Assembly (NCBI GenBank): GCA_026418275.1
Contig: JAOABQ010000112.1
Span: 124,001 to 188,000, forward strand
DNA: 64,000 nt
From: Clostridia bacterium
Lineage (GTDB): Bacteria; Bacillota; Clostridia; Acetivibrionales; DSM-2933
Direction: 5' to 3'
Made by a program: the position numbers and the translations under genes. Under the pieces are notes generated by a model. That model was given only the letters and a program-made list of their open reading frames with translations. It made no database searches and had not been told where the DNA came from. This document shows, in pieces, positions 42,905 to 50,856 of the stretch; position 1 is the stretch's first letter; each line of letters begins with the position of its first letter.

Positions 42905-43108
42905 AAATATCGATGATTGTAATTTTTATTAATTCTGTTGTTATTTAAAGCGTATATATCAAGAGTACCTGTTTATAAAGGAAGATTTCTTGTTATACTA
43001 ATAAAAAAATTACAGTCTTAAATATGAATATTGCCGTATCTTATAAATTACCAGCATGCGATGCTTAACATAGATAAAGAATTTTGAAGTCCATAGGGAG
43101 GTTAAAAC

Positions 43109-44347
43109 ATGAAAAAACGTGTAGTTATAACAGGAATGGGTGTAGTATCTTCACTTGGGACCGGATTGGATAATTTTTGGAATGCAATTAAAGAGGGAAA
43201 AAATGGAATCAATATGGTGGAACGGTTTGATACTACCAATTATCCTACAAAGGTTGCAGCTGAACTTAAAGATTTTGATCCTTTAAAGTTTATTGATAAG
43301 AAGGAAGCAAAAAGAATGGACCGTTCAACCCAATACGCACTGGCTGCAACCAAAATTGCGCTGGAAGTATCTGCGTTGGATTTGGAAAAAGTGAATAAAT
43401 ATAGATTTGGTGTTTTAGTAGGGTCAGGAATCGGTGGAATCGAGACATTTGAAAACCAGCATCAAACATTGGTTGACAAAGGACCCAGCAGGGTAAGTCC
43501 CTTTTTCATACCCATGATGATTGCCAATATGGCAACAGGCCGTATTGCTATCCAGTATGGTGCAAAAGGGTATAATAACTGTTCTGTAACTGCTTGTGCA
43601 ACAGGAGCAAATGCTATCGGAGATGCATTTAAGGTCATTCAAAGAGGAGATGCGGATGTAATGATTACAGGTGGTGCGGAAGCAGCCATCACGCCCATAG
43701 CCTTTGCAGGTTTTTGTTCAGCAGGAGCCATGACTGAGAATAATGACCCCAATACTGCATGCAGGCCGTTTGATGCCGAAAGAAACGGATTTGTCATGGG
43801 AGAAGGAGCAGGCGTAATTATTCTGGAAGATTTGGAACATGCAAAAAAACGTGGTGCCCAAATACTTGGCGAAATCATTGGTTATGGCTGCACCAATGAT
43901 GCCTATCATATTACACTTCCTAATCCGGACGGAGAAGCGGGTACCGTATGTATGAAGATGTGTTTGGATGACGCAGGAATTAAACCGGAAGAGGTTGGTT
44001 ACATCAATGCCCATGGAACTTCTACCCCTCCGAATGATAAAAACGAAACCAGCATTGTGAAGGCTGTTTTCGGTGAGCATGCAGGAAAGCTTGCAATGAG
44101 TTCTACGAAGTCTATGACAGGACATTTGTTGGGAGCAGCGGGTGCTGTAGAAGCCATTATTTGTGCTTTGGCCATCAAAGATGGGTTTTTACCGCCAACA
44201 ATCAATTATAAGACTCCCGATCCGGAATGTGATCTGGATTGTGTTCCTAATCAGGGCAGAAGTGCGGACATTAAGTATGCTTTGTCCAATTCACTGGGTT
44301 TTGGGGGGCACAATGTTACTTTGGCATTAAAGAAATATGAAGAGTAA
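43109..44347 (+). CDS. fabF: 3-oxoacyl-ACP synthase II
   Basis: A 412-residue elongating condensing enzyme. Cys-His-His triad: Cys163 (SVTACATGANAIGDAF), His in INAHGTSTPPNDKNE and His in KSMTGHLLGAAGAVEA. The N-terminus KRVVITGMGVVSSLG and end SNSLGFGGHNVTLALKKY are typical. GGGAGG precedes ATG 43109. It is separated from acpP by a terminator and about 200 bp in which no second FapR box was found. Confidence 0.96.
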   Translation: MKKRVVITGMGVVSSLGTGLDNFWNAIKEGKNGINMVERFDTTNYPTKVAAELKDFDPLKFIDKKEAKRMDRSTQYALAATKIALEVSALDLEKVNKYRFGVLVGSGIGGIETFENQHQTLVDKGPSRVSPFFIPMMIANMATGRIAIQYGAKGYNNCSVTACATGANAIGDAFKVIQRGDADVMITGGAEAAITPIAFAGFCSAGAMTENNDPNTACRPFDAERNGFVMGEGAGVIILEDLEHAKKRGAQILGEIIGYGCTNDAYHITLPNPDGEAGTVCMKMCLDDAGIKPEEVGYINAHGTSTPPNDKNETSIVKAVFGEHAGKLAMSSTKSMTGHLLGAAGAVEAIICALAIKDGFLPPTINYKTPDPECDLDCVPNQGRSADIKYALSNSLGFGGHNVTLALKKYEE

Positions 44348-44497
44348 GAACTGGAAAATGTTCAAACGGGTAGAAGCTGATATAATAAAGTGGCTTGTTT
44401 CGTAAAAATGAATGATTTTTCAGTAAAAGTGATAAACAGCTTTTAGATGGATTGTTTTTTCTATTCGTTGATAAATGTATAATTGGATTATAAACAA

Positions 44498-44537
44498 CAA
44501 AAGGCGGGGGGATACCTCGCCTTTTAAGTAATTTTTT
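44498..44537 (+). terminator. terminator between fabF and rnc
   Basis: AAAAGGCG...CGCCTTTT with inner GG/CC pairing and a short loop, followed by AAGTAATTTTTTT. It ends about 20 nt before rnc. Confidence 0.75.
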
Positions 44538-44555
44538 TACCAGACAGGAGGAAAT

Positions 44556-45260
44556 ATGGAAGAGATGGACCATCATATTGAAGAACTTGAAAAAACCATA
44601 GCATATTCCTTTCATAACAAAGAAAATCTTGTTTTGGCATTAACCCACAGTTCTTATGCAAACGAAAGCAAAAATGCCAGAATTCAAAGTAATGAAAGGC
44701 TGGAATTTCTTGGGGACGCGGTACTCAATATTGTTATCAGTGAGTATATCTATAGAAACCATTCTAATCTATCTGAGGGAGAAATGACAAAAGTCCGGTC
44801 GTATATTGTTTGCGAGCCGTCTCTTATGAGGTGCTCGGAAAACATAAAGGTTGGAGGGTTTTTGCTGTTAGGCAAGGGTGAGGAGCAAACAGGGGGCAGG
44901 AAGCGTATCTCAATTTTGTCAGATGCTTTCGAAGCTTTAATTGGTGCTATTTATATCGACGGCGGTTTTGAAAAGGCAAAGGATTTCATCATGAATCAAA
45001 TGCAGCAGATCATAAAGGACTCGGTAAACGGGCTTTTAGCTATGGATTATAAGACACAGCTGCAGGAAGTCATCCAAAGGGATGGCGACAGCAAAATTGT
45101 TTATGAAATTATTGAAGAAAAAGGACCTGACCATAACAAATTATTTGTTTCACAAATTAAAATCGGAGAAACCATAATGGGGACAGGTGAAGGTAAGAGT
45201 AAAAAAGAAGCAGAACAAAATGCTGCCAAACTTGTTCTTCAAAAGCAGCTTGAAGGTTAG
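44556..45260 (+). CDS. rnc: ribonuclease III
   Basis: A 234-residue double-strand-specific endoribonuclease for rRNA and mRNA processing. The catalytic signature NERLEFLGDAVLNIVISEYI is followed by the second acid cluster SDAFEALIGAIYIDGGFEKA. The C-terminal dsRNA-binding domain (about 160-230) has MDYKTQLQEVIQRDGD and GEGKSKKEAEQNAAKLVL. ATG 44556 follows AGGAGGA. The order fabF-rnc is conserved in Firmicutes; the usual smc and ftsY do not follow in this window. Confidence 0.96.
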   Translation: MEEMDHHIEELEKTIAYSFHNKENLVLALTHSSYANESKNARIQSNERLEFLGDAVLNIVISEYIYRNHSNLSEGEMTKVRSYIVCEPSLMRCSENIKVGGFLLLGKGEEQTGGRKRISILSDAFEALIGAIYIDGGFEKAKDFIMNQMQQIIKDSVNGLLAMDYKTQLQEVIQRDGDSKIVYEIIEEKGPDHNKLFVSQIKIGETIMGTGEGKSKKEAEQNAAKLVLQKQLEG

Positions 45261-45268
45261 GTGGAAGA

Positions 45269-46300
45269 GTGAAAAAGAAACATGTGATCATCCCGGTATT
45301 TATCCCCCATAAAGGGTGTCCCTACGACTGCATTTATTGCAACCAGAAATCTATAAGCGGTCAGATGGAAGAGATGAATGTAGATCAAATGGAAAAAATC
45401 GTTGATGAACACCTTGCAACGATCACCGGGGAGAAGGGGAACACTGAAATTGCTTTTTATGGCGGGAGCTTTACCGGGATTGAAAAGGATGAGCAAATCC
45501 GTTTTCTTAAAATCGCATATCAGTATATTGTAAAAGGGTTGGTAAATGAAATTAGGTTATCTACACGGCCGGATTATATTAATGAAGAAGTGCTGACATA
45601 TTTAAAAGCGTACGGGGTCAAAACCATTGAGTTGGGTGTACAGAGCCTTAATGAGGAGGTTTTGAAGGAAAGCTGCAGGGGGCACAGTCCGGAAGATGTG
45701 TTTAGGGCATCGGAGATGATCCGTCAATTTGGATTTACGTTGGGAATTCAAACCATGATCGGTTTACCTGGAGATACGATGGAAAAAGACCTTCAGACCG
45801 CCTATCGGGTCGCAGGTCTAAATCCGGCTTTTGTTAGAATATATCCAACATTGGTAATACGCGGAACGTACCTTGAGAGAATGTATGTTGAAGGTAAATA
45901 TGCTCCTTTAGCCCTTGATGAGACCATCGAGATATTGAGTAAGCTTCTCAATGTATATGAACAAAAGGGGATCCATGTAATCAGAATTGGCCTGCAGCCT
46001 ACACAAAGTATCCGTGAAAATGGCGAAGTGATTGCGGGGCCCTTCCATCCTGCGCTGAGACAATTAGTCCAGTCAAGGATTTTTTTAAGAAAGATTGAAG
46101 ATTTAATTGAAGAAAAAAAAATAGATCTAAAAGAGAAAATTCTTATACTTTCCCCAAAAGGAAAAGTTTCTGAAGTTATCGGTCAAAAACGACAAAATAT
46201 TGATTATTTGAAAGATAAATACGGATTTAAGCATATAAGGGTGATTGAAAAGGACATCAATGATGGGGAGATAGATGTACAAAATCAAGTACAATCGTAA
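45269..46300 (+). CDS. Elp3-like radical SAM protein
   Basis: A 343-residue radical SAM protein. The 4Fe-4S motif CPYDCIYC is in the N-terminal strand (FIPHKGCPYDCIYCNQKSIS), followed by EIAFYGGSFTGIEKDEQ, RLSTRPDYI and TIELGVQSLNEEVL. This is the pattern of the Elp3/HemN-like radical SAM group, but it lacks the C-terminal acetyltransferase domain of true Elp3. Such genes often sit next to rnc in Clostridia; the substrate, perhaps a tRNA or a ribosome component, is unknown. The start is GTG 45269, 8 nt after the rnc stop, with AGGTGGA as the ribosome site. Confidence 0.82.
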   Translation: MKKKHVIIPVFIPHKGCPYDCIYCNQKSISGQMEEMNVDQMEKIVDEHLATITGEKGNTEIAFYGGSFTGIEKDEQIRFLKIAYQYIVKGLVNEIRLSTRPDYINEEVLTYLKAYGVKTIELGVQSLNEEVLKESCRGHSPEDVFRASEMIRQFGFTLGIQTMIGLPGDTMEKDLQTAYRVAGLNPAFVRIYPTLVIRGTYLERMYVEGKYAPLALDETIEILSKLLNVYEQKGIHVIRIGLQPTQSIRENGEVIAGPFHPALRQLVQSRIFLRKIEDLIEEKKIDLKEKILILSPKGKVSEVIGQKRQNIDYLKDKYGFKHIRVIEKDINDGEIDVQNQVQS

Positions 46301-46545
46301 AAAAAGTAAAAAAAAAATGAAAAATGTGCATTTACTTTTAAGCTGAATTAAGTTTATCATTGAATGAAGCAATCAAGGCGGTTCCTTTATGTGGTATTAA
46401 TTTAAATTATTGCAAATTGGACTGGTGCTTATTCAAATAACAGACTTTCAATTTTTGAAGTGTTATAAATGTTCTTCCAAAAGATTTACATGAAAGGCGC
46501 TTGTGTTTATAAAAAAATTAAAAAAATAAAAAAAAATAAAATTTA
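46301..46545. other. A-rich spacer upstream of spoVS
   Basis: No reading frame. Homopolymer-like A runs (about 46295-46315 and 46510-46540) flank unremarkable sequence. Poly-A directly upstream of the sigma-H promoter could act as an UP element or curved DNA. Confidence 0.4.
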
Positions 46546-46573
46546 GCAGGAATTTTGGTGATAAACGTAGAAT
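46546..46573 (+). promoter_or_regulatory. sigma-H promoter of spoVS
   Basis: GCAGGAATT, a 12-nt spacer and GTAGAAT match the sigma-H consensus RNAGGAWWW-N12-RNNGAAT at every defined base. It is about 55 bp before ATG 46630. spoVS of Bacillus subtilis is a known sigma-H target. Confidence 0.8.
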
Positions 46574-46629
46574 ATTAAATAGTTAATATAGAGAGAAAAC
46601 CTAAATGTATGAAAATGGGAGGCAAAAGT

Positions 46630-46890
46630 ATGAGTGTATTTAAAGTTTCAGCTAATTCACAGCCAAAGTCAGTTGCAGGAGCATTAGCAGCAGTATTAAG
46701 GGAAAGGAACAGTGTAGAGATCCATGCTGTTGGAGCAGGTGCAGTCAATCAAGCAGTAAAGGCAATTGCAATTACGAGAGGGTTTGTAGCACCAAATGGT
46801 ATTGACTTAGTCGCAGTACCTTCGTTTTCTGAGATTCTTATAAAGGGGGAAGAGAAAACTGCGATAAAATTCTTTATCGAACCAAGATAA
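46630..46890 (+). CDS. spoVS: stage V sporulation protein S
   Basis: An 86-residue protein of the Alba-related SpoVS family, needed for normal spore coat assembly and septum progress in Bacillus. The sequence is highly characteristic throughout (VFKVSANSQPKSVAGALAAV, EIHAVGAGAVNQAVKAIAIT, RGFVAPNGIDLVAVPSF). ATG 46630 has GGGAGG 7 nt upstream; the in-frame ATG 46609 is rejected as it spans that site. It is monocistronic between a sigma-H promoter and a strong terminator, which implies early-sporulation expression. Confidence 0.96.
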   Translation: MSVFKVSANSQPKSVAGALAAVLRERNSVEIHAVGAGAVNQAVKAIAITRGFVAPNGIDLVAVPSFSEILIKGEEKTAIKFFIEPR

Positions 46891-46904
46891 TCGTTCCAAT
46901 ATTG

Positions 46905-46933
46905 AAAGCCTGTCTAAATGACAGGCTTTTTTA
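46905..46933 (+). terminator. terminator of spoVS
   Basis: A perfect 10-bp stem AAAGCCTGTC / GACAGGCTTT with a 5-nt loop and six or more T. Confidence 0.9.
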
Positions 46934-46940
46934 AATTGAA

Positions 46941-46982
46941 CTATAGATAACAAGGTGTAAACATAGTAAAATGCGTTATCTA
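46941..46982 (+). repeat. short hairpin repeat related to the 53.8-kb element
   Basis: The first ~35 nt (TATAGATAAC, then GTGTAAACATAGTAAAAT) match the right-hand arm of the element at 53808-53911 (minus strand) with about four differences. Its own ends TAGATAAC / GTTATCTA are an inverted repeat. It looks like a shortened or single-arm copy. Confidence 0.6.
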
Positions 46983-47009
46983 CAAAATATGAAAGGTTAA
47001 GATAAAATA

Positions 47010-47039
47010 AAAACCAGGTGATCACCTGGTTTTTATTTT
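47010..47039. terminator. palindromic terminator downstream of tRNA-Tyr
   Basis: AAAACCAGGTGATCACCTGG followed by TTTTTATTTT: a near loop-free palindrome flanked by A and T runs. It ends the minus-strand tRNA-Tyr transcript and can also stop plus-strand transcription. Confidence 0.8.
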
Positions 47040-47123
47040 GGTGGAGGGAGATGGATTCGAACCATCGAAGTCAGAGACAACAGATTTACAGTCTGCCCCC
47101 TTTGGCCGCTCGGGAACCCCTCC
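47039..47123 (-). tRNA. trnY: tRNA-Tyr (anticodon GTA)
   Basis: An 85-nt class II tRNA on the minus strand. The acceptor is GGAGGGG / CTCCCTCC-type with encoded CCA, the D arm has CCGAGCGGCCAAA, the anticodon loop in GACTGTAAATC reads UAC/UAU, a long variable arm follows (TGTCTCTGAC region), and the T arm has GGTTCGAATCC. Confidence 0.95.
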
Positions 47124-47264
47124 ATATTTAGTTGATAATGTTTAGCAACAACGTATTATATTTATAGCATGTTTTAAATATATTTGCAAGCATTTTTATA
47201 ACTTTTTTTAAAGAATATTTTGAGAAAAAATCATTTTGTTAATGGGTGTTATTATTGTTTTATA

Positions 47265-47292
47265 TTTACAACGGGCTAAATACATGTATAAT
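47265..47292 (+). promoter_or_regulatory. promoter of the SLH-protein gene
   Basis: TTTACA (47265-47270), a 16-nt spacer and a perfect TATAAT (47287-47292). It leaves an untranslated leader of about 125 nt containing a small CAGGAA/TTCCTG hairpin. Confidence 0.5.
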
Positions 47293-47427
47293 AAATGGAA
47301 GAATTTATTGAATTAATTAATGAAATGCAGGAACGAATTCTATATTACTTCAATTTATACAAGGACAGGAAAATACTAAAGTAATTCCTGTGAAGAGGGC
47401 TATTTTTATTTTGGGAGGGAATATTTG

Positions 47428-50190
47428 ATGATGAGAAGAGGTTTTTCATTCAAAAAGGGACTTTGTTTAATAATTGCACTAGCTACCCTGATTCAATGCC
47501 TTTTTACGGCAGGGAGCGTGTATGCCGGACCTGATGAGATCATCACTTTGATCCAAAGTGAACATCAAGCATCCAGTGGAGAGTACATAATTGACAAGAT
47601 ATCAAAAATTGTAGATGTTAAGGTAGATACCGGGTCGGTTAGTTATGAACTTAGTAATGATAAAAAGAAAGTTACAGTTTATGTTTCCGGCGGAAAAAAT
47701 GTAAGTACGCGTATTGTGCCTAAAACAGAACTTGAAATCATTAAAAAAGCCACAAGTAATTTCCCGGATATAATCGAACGAAAAACCAGTGATGGGATTC
47801 CGGTAGTATTGAAAAAGGACGGTCCCTACTACAAGGAAGGTAATCTGTTTGTTCAAAATTATATTGGAATTGTTAATGTAGAGGTAAAAATATACACTTA
47901 TGAGGTTACTATAAGGTATATTCAAAATGATGCACCTGAGATTTCTTTAACTTCACCGGAACAAGGTAAGGTTTTCAGAAATGAAATGAGTATTGCCGGT
48001 AAGGTTAGTGATTTAAATAATGGTGACGTGTTGAGTGTTTATTGTTCTGTATATAATAAAGGTATCATTGAGACATGGGAATTGTGCAGTGGAATTGTTG
48101 CAACCGGTTCAGAACAGGATTGGCTGGGAAAGATTGATTTGAGCTCATTGGAGGAAGGGGGACATAAGCTAAAAGTTTGGGCTATGGACAATATGGGTGA
48201 AATGTCCCAAGAGCAGTTTATCGGATTTACAATTGACAGAACCCCTCCTAAGAAGCCTGTCATTGATCATAATCCCAAAACTCCAACAAATGAGGATGTG
48301 GAAGTAACCATTAACTATCCGGAGGACGCAGTTAAAAAAGAGTTTAAAATAGGGGCGAACGGAAAGTATGAAAACTATGAAGGACCCTTTAAACTCTCGG
48401 TAAATGATGTGGTTTATGCAAAGGGCAAGGATGCAGCGGGAAATGAGAGTGAAGAAGAAATACGCATTATCAGTAATATTGATAGAACACCCCCTGAAAA
48501 GCCTGTAATTGACAATGACCCTAAAACAGCGACCAATCAAGATGTGGAAGTAACCGTAAGCTATCCGGAGGATGCGGTACAGAAGGAATTTAAAATCGGA
48601 GTGAGCGGAAAGTACGAAAATTATGTAGGACCGTTCAAACTATCAGTCAATGATGTGGTTTATGCAAAAGCAAAGGATGCAGCAGGAAATGAGAGTAAGG
48701 AAGGTATGCGCATTATAGATAACATTGACAAAACTCCTCCCGGACCTCCTCAAATATTAGAGGAGCCTAAAACGGGCTTTATTAACATTACCCTTGTACC
48801 TGGAATAGACAAGGAATCCGGTGTAGACAGGGTGGAATATTCTTTGGAGGGTGCAACAAAGGGTGCGTGGAAAACCTATACCGGTGTTTTCCAGATCAGT
48901 AATACTGGTGAAACGGTGATTACTGGAAGGACAGTAGATAAAGCAGGGAATGTATCTTCTCCTGTCAGCCTCAAGGTAAATCTGGCGAATTCAAGTGGAG
49001 GCGGAAATCAAACTGGTGGCGGCGGAGGAAACCCGGTTAGCAGTACGCCTACACCGACGGTGACTCCAAGCCCATCTTCCGGCATTACTGGTGCTCTCTC
49101 AACGCCTACAGCTACGCCTGTACCTTCTTCAAATCATACTCCGGTGCCTGACCCATCCAGAGAAGTGATTAATGAGCCGGTTACAAATCCTATTCCTGGG
49201 GCAGTGCCATGTGACCTGGCAGTATTTTTGACCTCGGATAAAACTGCCTATGAAGAGGAGCAGACGGCTACTTTTACCATCCGGTATAAAAATAAAACAA
49301 AAAGAGTGGTTAAAGATATTAAAATATCGGCTAAAATACCTCAAAATACAACAGTAGATGAAAGCAAGGACTTGACTCTACACGGAGATACGGTTACATG
49401 GACAATTAAGAGTCTCGGAGAAAATGAGACAGGTGAAATCTCTTATAAAGTCAAGGTACTACCTTTGGACACATCGGAAATGATTGTAAAAAATGCAGCA
49501 TCCATAACCAGTACGGAGGAGTTGGCCAATCCGGCAGATGACAGCTCGGCATTGAGTATTATGCTCTACTCAAACCGGTTTGAAGGGAATTTCCACAAGA
49601 AGTATGTTATCGGTTATACGGATAACACCTTCAGGCCCGATAACAATGTCACCAGGGCGGAAGCCGCTGCTATGTTTGCAAGGACAATGGATCTGGATGT
49701 TTCTAAACTTTCGGAGGGCTCTTATAAGGATGTTCCGGAGAAGCACTGGGCTTACAGCTACATTCATGCGGTAACAAAGAGTGGCTTATTCATAGGCTAT
49801 ACGGATGGAACGTTTCGTCCCGATGAATATATTACCAGAGCTGAAACTGCAACAGCCATATCAAGGTATTTGAAAATTAATAATATAGAGCCTTTAAAAG
49901 TCAATTTTAAAGATACATTGAACCACTGGGCAAAAAACTTTATAGAAGAGGTATACAGGCTGAAAATTATCAAAGGATACGATGATGGCACTTTTAGAGC
50001 AGACCAGAATATTATCCGTTCGGAATTTGTGACGATAATCAATAGAATGCTTTATAGAGGGCCATTATTGGGGTGTGAGCTTAAGTTTAAAGATGTAACA
50101 AAGGATAATTGGGCATATACCCATATTGCAGAAAGTGCGGTAGACCATAAGTTTACGAGGGATAAAAACGGAGTGGAGCATGTTAACTAA
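47428..50190 (+). CDS. S-layer-anchored (SLH) surface protein with Ig-like repeats
   Basis: A 920-residue exported protein. Signal peptide ~1-34 (ends GSVYA). A novel N-terminal part spans to ~155. An Ig-like domain (about 165-270) precedes two nearly identical ~80-residue Ig-like repeats (TPPKKPVID, PEDAV, EFKIG, YAKGKDAAGNES) and a diverged third. A Gly/Pro/Thr-rich linker (about 525-590) leads to a DUF11-like beta domain and three SLH motifs (for example YTDGTFRPDEYITRAE, YDDGTFRADQNIIRSE) that bind pyruvylated wall polymer. It has no enzyme domain, so a structural or scaffold role is likely. ATG 47428 is chosen for its 7-nt spacing from GGGAGGGA. Its Ig-like repeats resemble those of the protease at 27.8 kb. 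Confidence 0.9.
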   Translation: MMRRGFSFKKGLCLIIALATLIQCLFTAGSVYAGPDEIITLIQSEHQASSGEYIIDKISKIVDVKVDTGSVSYELSNDKKKVTVYVSGGKNVSTRIVPKTELEIIKKATSNFPDIIERKTSDGIPVVLKKDGPYYKEGNLFVQNYIGIVNVEVKIYTYEVTIRYIQNDAPEISLTSPEQGKVFRNEMSIAGKVSDLNNGDVLSVYCSVYNKGIIETWELCSGIVATGSEQDWLGKIDLSSLEEGGHKLKVWAMDNMGEMSQEQFIGFTIDRTPPKKPVIDHNPKTPTNEDVEVTINYPEDAVKKEFKIGANGKYENYEGPFKLSVNDVVYAKGKDAAGNESEEEIRIISNIDRTPPEKPVIDNDPKTATNQDVEVTVSYPEDAVQKEFKIGVSGKYENYVGPFKLSVNDVVYAKAKDAAGNESKEGMRIIDNIDKTPPGPPQILEEPKTGFINITLVPGIDKESGVDRVEYSLEGATKGAWKTYTGVFQISNTGETVITGRTVDKAGNVSSPVSLKVNLANSSGGGNQTGGGGGNPVSSTPTPTVTPSPSSGITGALSTPTATPVPSSNHTPVPDPSREVINEPVTNPIPGAVPCDLAVFLTSDKTAYEEEQTATFTIRYKNKTKRVVKDIKISAKIPQNTTVDESKDLTLHGDTVTWTIKSLGENETGEISYKVKVLPLDTSEMIVKNAASITSTEELANPADDSSALSIMLYSNRFEGNFHKKYVIGYTDNTFRPDNNVTRAEAAAMFARTMDLDVSKLSEGSYKDVPEKHWAYSYIHAVTKSGLFIGYTDGTFRPDEYITRAETATAISRYLKINNIEPLKVNFKDTLNHWAKNFIEEVYRLKIIKGYDDGTFRADQNIIRSEFVTIINRMLYRGPLLGCELKFKDVTKDNWAYTHIAESAVDHKFTRDKNGVEHVN

Positions 50191-50240
50191 TTAAACGGGC
50201 TTTATGGATTGAATGTTATTCTTGTGAGAATATACTCTAA

Positions 50241-50395
50241 AAAGAAAACTTGGTTTTTAAAATAGCTAGTGCTTTTTAATCAACAAATTTTAAGTTTCAA
50301 AGTGTTAAAAATGCACTTCCTCTGTTTGTGCCTCGCATGCCCTAGAAAGAATTACGTTACGAGGCACTGGTATTTTAAAACCAAGTTTTCTTTTT
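50241..50395 (+). terminator. terminator of the SLH gene, split by a two-hairpin element
   Basis: Left arm AAAGAAAACTTGGTTTTTAA (50241-50260, plus AATA) and right arm TATTTTAAAACCAAGTTTTC (50371-50390, then TTTTTCT) are complementary over about 23 bp. Removing repeat A copy 4 leaves the 5-nt loop GCTGG. The stem can still form around the insert, so termination may survive. Confidence 0.75.
50268..50368 (+). mobile_element. two-hairpin element (repeat A), copy 4
   Basis: A 101-bp copy, two 1-bp deletions shorter than the other three, with ends AGTGCTTTTTAATCAAC and ACGAGGCACT. The left flank ends AGCT (CT again). It sits in the loop of the SLH gene terminator. Confidence 0.8.
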
Positions 50396-50447
50396 CTATA
50401 CTTTGATAAAGAAAAGAGTCAGGTAGATAACATTATTTATACATGAT

Positions 50448-50484
50448 AAAAAAGACATGAATCATAAAGAATCATGTCTTTTCT
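50448..50484. terminator. bidirectional terminator near tRNA-Phe
   Basis: AAAAGACATGAT / ATCATGTCTTTT around a 9-nt loop, with A and T tracts outside. It lies right at the 3' end of the minus-strand tRNA-Phe. Confidence 0.8.
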
Positions 50485-50560
<76 letters not shown>

Positions 50561-50732
50561 GGATATTAAGAAGTATCTTTAAAAGCAACAAACAATAGTA
50601 TAGATGAAATTCTTGATCAAGTCAAGAAAAAATGAAAAATTGATATATAAAAGTAAAATTCCCGGTCATCATTGAATGCCATCAGCCTAGAAACAGAGAG
50701 AATTTTACAAAATGATTACATTTTAACTTTGT

Positions 50733-50760
50733 AGAGGAAATACCCTGTTTTTTGTCGAAT
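50733..50760 (+). promoter_or_regulatory. sigma-H promoter of the SpoIID/LytB gene
   Basis: AGAGGAAAT, a 12-nt spacer and GTCGAAT agree with every defined base of the sigma-H consensus, with the same spacing as at spoVS. The -10 overlaps TTTGTCGAA (50751-50759), which also equals a Spo0A box, so one reading could be mistaken for the other or both could act. Confidence 0.7.
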
Positions 50761-50856
50761 ATATATGAATAAGGTCAATTGCGGCTGGATTTTGGCACTT
50801 TGCTGAAGAAAAGCATTTCTTTTTATTTTTACATAAGATAAAGCAGGGGGTATAAA

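Noticed and set aside
47295..47384. 29-codon leader peptide before the SLH gene
   Set aside because: Its ATG lies at or before the transcription start predicted from the TATAAT box and has no ribosome site.
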